Source: Brachynemurus nebulosus (Eukaryota > Arthropoda > Insecta > Neuroptera > Myrmeleontidae). Taken from it: a DNA stretch of 64,000 nucleotides. Below the pieces are notes generated by a model. It had not been told where the DNA came from. It did no database searches and saw nothing but the letters and a program-made list of their open reading frames with translations. Each line of letters opens with the position of its first letter. The first letter of the stretch is position 1. Location of the stretch: contig JAPWDM010000033.1 in the NCBI GenBank assembly GCA_035578155.1, positions 178,501-242,500 on the forward strand. Reading direction: 5' to 3'. Shown piece after piece: positions 56,523-64,000 of the stretch. Both the position numbers and the translations under genes were made by a program.

Positions 56523-56918
56523 AGTTGTGTTCCAGCATCGCATGTTTGACAGTCCGCAAACTGTTTGCTCATGCGAAACTGTTCCAGCAAAACAAAATGT
56601 ACATTTTGTACAAAATGTACAACGTTCCAGCATCTTTTTGACATGTTTTCAACTTGTTCCTAACTGTTAGAATTGTTAGCGGACTTTTGAATGGACAAAT
56701 TGTCCAATTGTTTATTTAATGAATTGTAATAAATTAGTGTTACCAAGGCACTGAAGTGAAAGTCTATAGAATGTCAGAAACGAATTTAAACCGTTCCAGC
56801 ACACTGTACATCCTGTACATTACAAACAAGTTCGTTACTTGTTTGTATTTTAGCATGGTTACAAACAAATTCGTAACTTGTTTTGTACTTGTCCAAAAAT
56901 AGATGCTGGAACACAACT
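56523..56918. mobile_element. MITE with GTTCCAGCATC subterminal repeats, left arm
   Basis: Ends AGTTGTGTTCCAGCATC and inverse. The motif GTTCCAGCA recurs at least four times inside, with palindromic TTGTACAAAATGTACA and TTCGTTACTTG/CAAACAAG blocks. Flanks read ATTATT on both sides. Mirrored at 60771-61166. The 79-codon frame through it is a by-product. Confidence 0.65.
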
Positions 56919-56949
56919 ATTATTAATATACTAGATCAACATAGTAATA

Positions 56950-57230
56950 TGTTATGCATAGTGCTGATACGAGCGTGCTTGTGCACTAGCACTTGTCGAC
57001 TGGTAGGCCGAGGGTTCAGATCCCGCGACCGGCTATGCTCGTGAAGGTTTTCTGCAGTTTCCCTTCACAACTCCAGATGAATATCGGCATAGTTTCTTAA
57101 GAAGACAGCTGCAGACGCATACCTACCAAGTCCTAGCGTCCTGCCCCACTTTACTTGTCCTCCACCAACATCAGAAAATGTACAATGTAACGTGTACCTA
57201 TAATATGTTATGTATAAATAAAGTATACAA
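56950..57230 (+). mobile_element. tRNA-headed SINE, left arm
   Basis: A tRNA-like head with GTGCTTGTGCACTAGCAC and a B box AGGGTTCAGATCCCGCGACC is followed by a body with GAAGGTTTTCTGCAGTTTCC, AAGACAGCTGCAGACGCATA and GTCCTAGCGTCCTGCCCCAC. It ends in TATAAATAAAGTATACAAAT. Recognised as a SINE by the Pol III head plus unrelated tail. Confidence 0.6.
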
Positions 57231-59235
<2,005 letters not shown>

Positions 59236-60458
59236 GGTTTCCTTGTCCCAGCGTCCTGCATAACAGTGCGAACACATTTACAAAAATCGTTTTTTCTCGA
59301 AAACTCGCTTACATAGAATAAAACGTATTTTTTATGATTTTTCCGCTCTTTGCCATAGTGTAAAAAAAGCTCGTTCGTTTTTTGAGCTTTTGGGCATCGG
59401 ACGTGTCTGACTGAAGAACTCATCCAAGGGTTTGGGACTTCCAATCTTTTCACCAAATTTCGTAAATATTGGATACAGTGAATATTATTTTCGGTTTCTA
59501 GAGACCTCAAAACAAGTTTCTGCCACAGTCCCGAGCCCAAGTCGCGCCATGACAGTGGCTCTAATAGCTGAATTCCATTTTGGAAATTCGCTAAAAGTAC
59601 AGTAAAACTCATTGAGGTTAAGTTGACGTCAGATCAGTTTGATGTAAGTAATAGGTTATTAAGTGTAAGTATATATAATGACAAATGATAAAAAAATTAT
59701 AAATACTTCTGTTATTTGAGCAGAAGCTTAATTATGTAATTATAAAAACTTGACCCGAATCACATAGTGTTGATTTTTAATCCATAACTTCTCTAAATTA
59801 AGTCGGCTTGGGGCTAAACTAGCACCGTACTGCTAACGGAATGGAAGGTTATTCATTCAGTTAACGAACTCCTTGATTAAATTTTAGGCAGTAAATTTGA
59901 ACTGTCCGAATATACCCATAATCTGAATTTACTCTTTTCTTCCCTAAAAAAAATTCATTCCAACACTTACCTCTTGGCTCTTCGAGATCGGACATTTACA
60001 ATTGGCAATCTATTTGTACCGGAAGTAATAAGCTTCTCCCAGCGTCGAATTAGATTCCAGGCCGGATGTCTTTGGCCACCATCTTTATCATAGTTAATTT
60101 TTTGAAAGCTTTTCGTACATTAAGCTTTCCATCTAGATCTAAGAGAACTTCTCAAAATAAACTTTTAGCAGCTTGTATACCTGAGTGCATTGGATTGAAT
60201 TAAACTGACTTGATTTGTGAGTTGAGTATACTCTAGAAGTCTAGATTCTAGTGGACCGATACATTGATGATTGGGCACTTTATAATCCATTTTTGAAGGC
60301 GATTTTTTCTATTTTTAGCAGTCACGGAAATAATGGTGTACATATTTTAAACGTATTTGCATATGTTTTAATCTGCTAATTCTTTATCTACTAATAATGT
60401 GGTTTGACGTCCGTTATTAAGATTTTCCATCTATAACAGACGCTACTTACATCATTAT

Positions 60459-60739
60459 TTGTATACTTTATTTATACATAACATATTATAGGTACACGTT
60501 ACATTGTACATTTTCTGATGTTGGTGGAGGACAAGTAAAGTGGGGCAGGACGCTAGGACTTGGTAGGTATGCGTCTGCAGCTGTCTTCTTAAGAAACTAT
60601 GCCGATATTCATCTGGAGTTGTGAAGGGAAACTGCAGAAAACCTTCACGAGCATAGCCGGTCGCGGGATCTGAACCCTCGGCCTACCAGTCGACAAGTGC
60701 TAGTGCACAAGCACGCTCGTATCAGCACTATGCATAACA
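60459..60739 (-). mobile_element. tRNA-headed SINE, right arm mirror copy
   Basis: Inverse of 56950-57230 within the palindrome, apparently identical. Confidence 0.6.
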
Positions 60740-60770
60740 TATTACTATGTTGATCTAGTATATTAATAAT

Positions 60771-61166
60771 AGTTGTGTTCCAGCATCTATTTTTGGACAA
60801 GTACAAAACAAGTTACGAATTTGTTTGTAACCATGCTAAAATACAAACAAGTAACGAACTTGTTTGTAATGTACAGGATGTACAGTGTGCTGGAACGGTT
60901 TAAATTCGTTTCTGACATTCTATAGACTTTCACTTCAGTGCCTTGGTAACACTAATTTATTACAATTCATTAAATAAACAATTGGACAATTTGTCCATTC
61001 AAAAGTCCGCTAACAATTCTAACAGTTAGGAACAAGTTGAAAACATGTCAAAAAGATGCTGGAACGTTGTACATTTTGTACAAAATGTACATTTTGTTTT
61101 GCTGGAACAGTTTCGCATGAGCAAACAGTTTGCGGACTGTCAAACATGCGATGCTGGAACACAACT
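60771..61166. mobile_element. MITE with GTTCCAGCATC repeats, right arm mirror copy
   Basis: Exact mirror of 56523-56918 by position, with the same ends. Confidence 0.65.
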
Positions 61167-61439
61167 AATAATAATAAAAAAAAGCACGCTTGGTCGCTCA
61201 GCTGGTCTTTCTACCTTTTAAACGATGATAGAAAAATTAATTTTTCTAAACAAAAAAATAAAATCATTGTTATGAATAATATATATAATAAGTAATAAAT
61301 ATATATAATTCATAAACAATAATTTTTGCATGAATCTGAAGCTGGCATTTGCGTGTTGATTCCGGGAAATAAAGAACCTATACTATAATAGATGTTATTT
61401 CACAATGGAAGATAGCAAGATAAGAAACAGGAGCAGAAA

Positions 61440-61906
61440 TGAAATTTGGTAAATGGGGCTCATTTTCGAGGCACCTCATACTATCAAAGTGGGGTCAAAT
61501 TTTGGGCAAATTTTTTTTTCGACCCGACCTTTAAGGGGGCGGTGGGGGGTAACAAAACAATAAAACTTTTCCAAACCGGTTTTAAATAATGTTTCGATCA
61601 ATTATCTACAACATATCCAAAATTCAGCTTCCTAGAGTGATTTGGAGGGAGTAGAGAGGTGGAAAACGATTTTCGCTGGATCTAACACGCCCCCAGCCCC
61701 CCAGAATTAACGTAGAGGATTGAAATTTGGTGTGTTGATAGAGTTCATATCTAGGTTATGCTTTTTGGAGGTTTTAATATTTTACCCCACCCCCCTCATT
61801 TTTAAGCTACAATTTCATGCTTTTTTGACGTTTTCGAAGTTTGTACCACTCGCACAGGTCACCCAGATAAACCTAGAGGGCTGAAATTTTGTATTGGGAT
61901 TGAGTT
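61440..61906 (-). repeat. Repeat A fragment, right arm mirror
   Basis: Inverse of 55783-56250; ends abruptly at the palindrome boundary. Confidence 0.7.
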
Positions 61907-61911
61907 CGGGT

Positions 61912-62095
61912 AATCAACAGCACCACAACGGGAATGTGGTGCTGTTGATTTTACTTTCAGGCCAATTCTATTGGGCTGGTAGCTATTGAACCGTCGTCGC
62001 ACAACGGGAATGTGGTGCTGTTTATTTTACTTTCAGGCCACTTCCACTGGGCTGGTAGCTATTGAACCGTCGTCGCACAGTGAGAACGTGATGCT
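61912..62095. repeat. 76-bp tandem repeat with a strong hairpin
   Basis: Units start CACAACGGG (61924), CACAACGGG (62000) and CACAGTGAG (62076), exactly 76 bp apart, sharing TTTACTTTCAGGCCA and GGGCTGGTAGCTATTGAACC. The first unit forms a perfect 16-bp stem (AATCAACAGCACCACA and inverse) with a 7-base loop ACGGGAA at 61912-61950. The block is G+C-richer than its surroundings. Confidence 0.8.
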
Positions 62096-64000
62096 GGAGT
62101 GGTCTTAGTAGCTGCTGCTGGATCCTGAATATCTGCTGTTTGCTGATCCTGGCAGGATCGCCATTAAGTATGTCGTGTCCTGAAGACGCTAAAGCGGTTC
62201 GCTGAGAAAGTATACTTGACTCACGGTTGTCTTACAATCTGTATACCCAGTATCCTTCTTCCACGACGATTTATTGGGATCCGCAGAAGGGTGATCGCCA
62301 CTCTAGTTTTTAGGATAAACAGGAGAAACCGAGTTCTGGAATAGATTGATGCTTTTGGACTTATTTGGGTTGCTTAAACCTTTATTTGATGATCTTTTAA
62401 ATACTTCTTATTTTATTTTAAATGATTAATAATTTTGTTGTTTTAATTTAATTATTTTAGATTTATTTTGACTTCTTTTTTATTTAGTTATTTTGTTACT
62501 TGTTTTAATTTACTTTTAGCTTTTAATTATTATTTTATTTTAAGTTTTTAATTTTAATTTTATTTTCTTTTGATTTGTTTTATTTTAATTTTAAGAAGTT
62601 TGCTTCGGTTGAATTTGTTTTAAGGTTTTTTTTTTTATAACAAATAAGTCCCAATTTGAAATTAGAAAAATTTATTTAAAATCAAATTTCAATTTATAAA
62701 AGTTGAGAATTAATTTTGAAAAAATTTACAAGTTTACAAAAACACAACAATTACAACAATGATCAAAATTACGTACAACAATCGAAATATTATTTTCTTT
62801 AAAAATTTCAAAATACCGACGGACAGAGTAACGAGTTAAAAAGATAAAAATTTTTCCAGAACTAAATTTTTGTTTTTTTGAAATTACAAATTTATAGAGA
62901 TTTTATTGCTTAACCAGCAAAAATGCATGACACGCGTTTTTTTTTTTTTTTTGAGACGAACTCTCTAGAACATTGATTTATTATTACTTAAATGTGAATT
63001 GCGAATTTTGCATTTCTACTAGTTTCAACTAGATTTTATAGAAAGGAAATACATGAAATATAATCAAAGGAAATGTTAAATTTTGAATAAATAATTTTGA
63101 AATATTTTAAATAATAGCCCAAGAGTCCACGACGGCCAGACCTTCGTTATTTTATAAAAGCAGAAAGTCTCTCTGTGCATGTCCCTTATACAGGTAAGAA
63201 CGACCAGCGACTATAGAGTTTGGGTTGTGGTTACTTGGGCAGGTAACAGGTAGTAAAGGTGTATAAAATAGTACCTTAAATTCGTTAAAGTATAAAGTTC
63301 GTTTTTTTTTATATTTTCTTCAGGATAACTTTAGAAATCTCGTCATCCATTGCCGGACACTTATGACAGTTGCTACCCCCTGCCAGATACCCCTAAACTT
63401 TAATAAATTATAATTATACTTTCGTTACAGTATAAAAGCTAAATTTTATATATGTTACATGGGGACCTATAAAAAAATGTTACCTCAATAGCCGGACAGT
63501 TTTAATGGTTTTTACATCTTGCCAGACACATTGAAAGTCCGCAGTAGGTGCGAGCGCGAATGCTTAGTCGATTACGATCTTTTAAGATATCTAATAAAAA
63601 ATGATTTTATTACGTTCATAGCCATGTTATATAAAGTAAAAAATGTTATTTTAATATGATAAAATACGAAAAATCGCCAAGTGCGTGCCGGACACGCATT
63701 ATCAAAGTTACATGGTCAATAGCTAATTTTTCACAATTAATCAATTAATTTCTCATAAGTGATCGTTAACTCCCTATACACATCGGTGGCGCTTTCCACT
63801 AAAAAATGTTAGGCAGTGAGATATATTTTCATTTAAACAAGCATACCCAGTGTACTATTGAAACGTTATGGTTCGTTCGCTCCTGTAGTTTTTTAGGTTC
63901 AAAATTTTTTTAGTTCAAAGTTTTTTTAATTTTTTTAGTGTTCTAGGATTTCCATTAAATTCAGGTAGGAATTTAATTGGATCTCGTATTTTAAATGCTT
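62096..64000. other. Unassigned right flank
   Basis: 62096-62340 is a G+C-richer stretch with GCTGCTGCTGGATCCTG and ATTGGGATCCGCAGAAGG, possibly the end of an LTR-type or other element. 62380-63120 is extremely T/A-rich. From 63335 to 63700 the motif (G/T)GCCGGACA(C/G) or GCCAGACA recurs (63352, 63497, 63529, 63686). No gene recognised. Confidence 0.45.

Noticed and set aside
56394..56633. Cys-rich 79-codon ORF, also found at 61056-61295
   Set aside because: Identical only because of the palindrome; it lies across a MITE end and flanking A+T-rich sequence.
62096..63200. Solo LTR of a retrovirus-like element
   Set aside because: The G+C shift is suggestive, but no TG..CA ends, duplication or primer-binding site could be shown.

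Overview
The window looks like A+T-rich nuclear DNA from an arthropod, most probably an insect. The support is: spliced genes with short phase-compatible exons, TATA plus TCAGT-type core promoters, RTE-type 3' remnants of the kind common in insects, a LINE of the insect I/LOA/R1 group with an RNase H domain, piggyBac/hAT/Harbinger/mariner-type MITEs and tRNA-headed SINEs. I cannot name the order or species. There is no sign of prokaryotic or organellar DNA.

The only clear host gene is a secreted nucleoside hydrolase (purine/inosine-uridine nucleosidase) on the + strand. It can be assembled from five exons: 35525-35571, 46125-46362, 46428-46596, 53875-54143 and 54322-54633. The phases join to give 344 residues, with a signal peptide and a DTDxGxDD metal/ribose site. 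Its first and third introns (10.6 and 7.3 kb) are filled with mobile DNA. A second, very similar 47-nt signal-peptide exon with the same splice phase lies at 97-143. It is either an alternative first exon or the start of a neighbouring paralogue. Inside intron 1, on the opposite strand, is a compact one-exon gene (44023-44400, 125 aa, no family assigned) with its own TATA/Inr promoter. A 31-codon acidic ORF (45276-45371) points the other way.

The second large coding unit is an apparently full-length non-LTR retrotransposon on the - strand (about 23444-28308). Both ORFs are open (323 and 1213 aa) and it is flanked by a 12-bp direct repeat.

The rest is a dense, nested transposon landscape. 1-9 kb holds MITEs (Tc1/mariner, Harbinger and pogo types), an RTE-like 3' remnant and inverted copies of two unclassified repeats (A and B). 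9.97-14.5 kb is a hAT-type element with an 8-bp target duplication. It contains a 3-kb Harbinger-type element, which itself contains a ~102-bp minisatellite carrying heat-shock-element motifs and a 266-bp satellite. 15-23 kb holds further MITEs. 28-35 kb holds nested and foldback MITEs. 36.2-37.4 kb is a hAT MITE inside a Harbinger MITE. 37.4-41 kb holds repeat A copies with (TA)n tails. 47-53.6 kb holds foldback elements. 55.8-61.9 kb is a 6.1-kb near-perfect palindrome whose centre is a mariner-type foldback MITE. 61.9-64 kb starts with a 76-bp tandem hairpin repeat and continues into A+T-rich DNA with no gene seen.

All element limits come from reading terminal repeats and target-site duplications by eye. 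Superfamily names rest on TSD length and terminal motif, since no transposase ORF was seen for the DNA elements.
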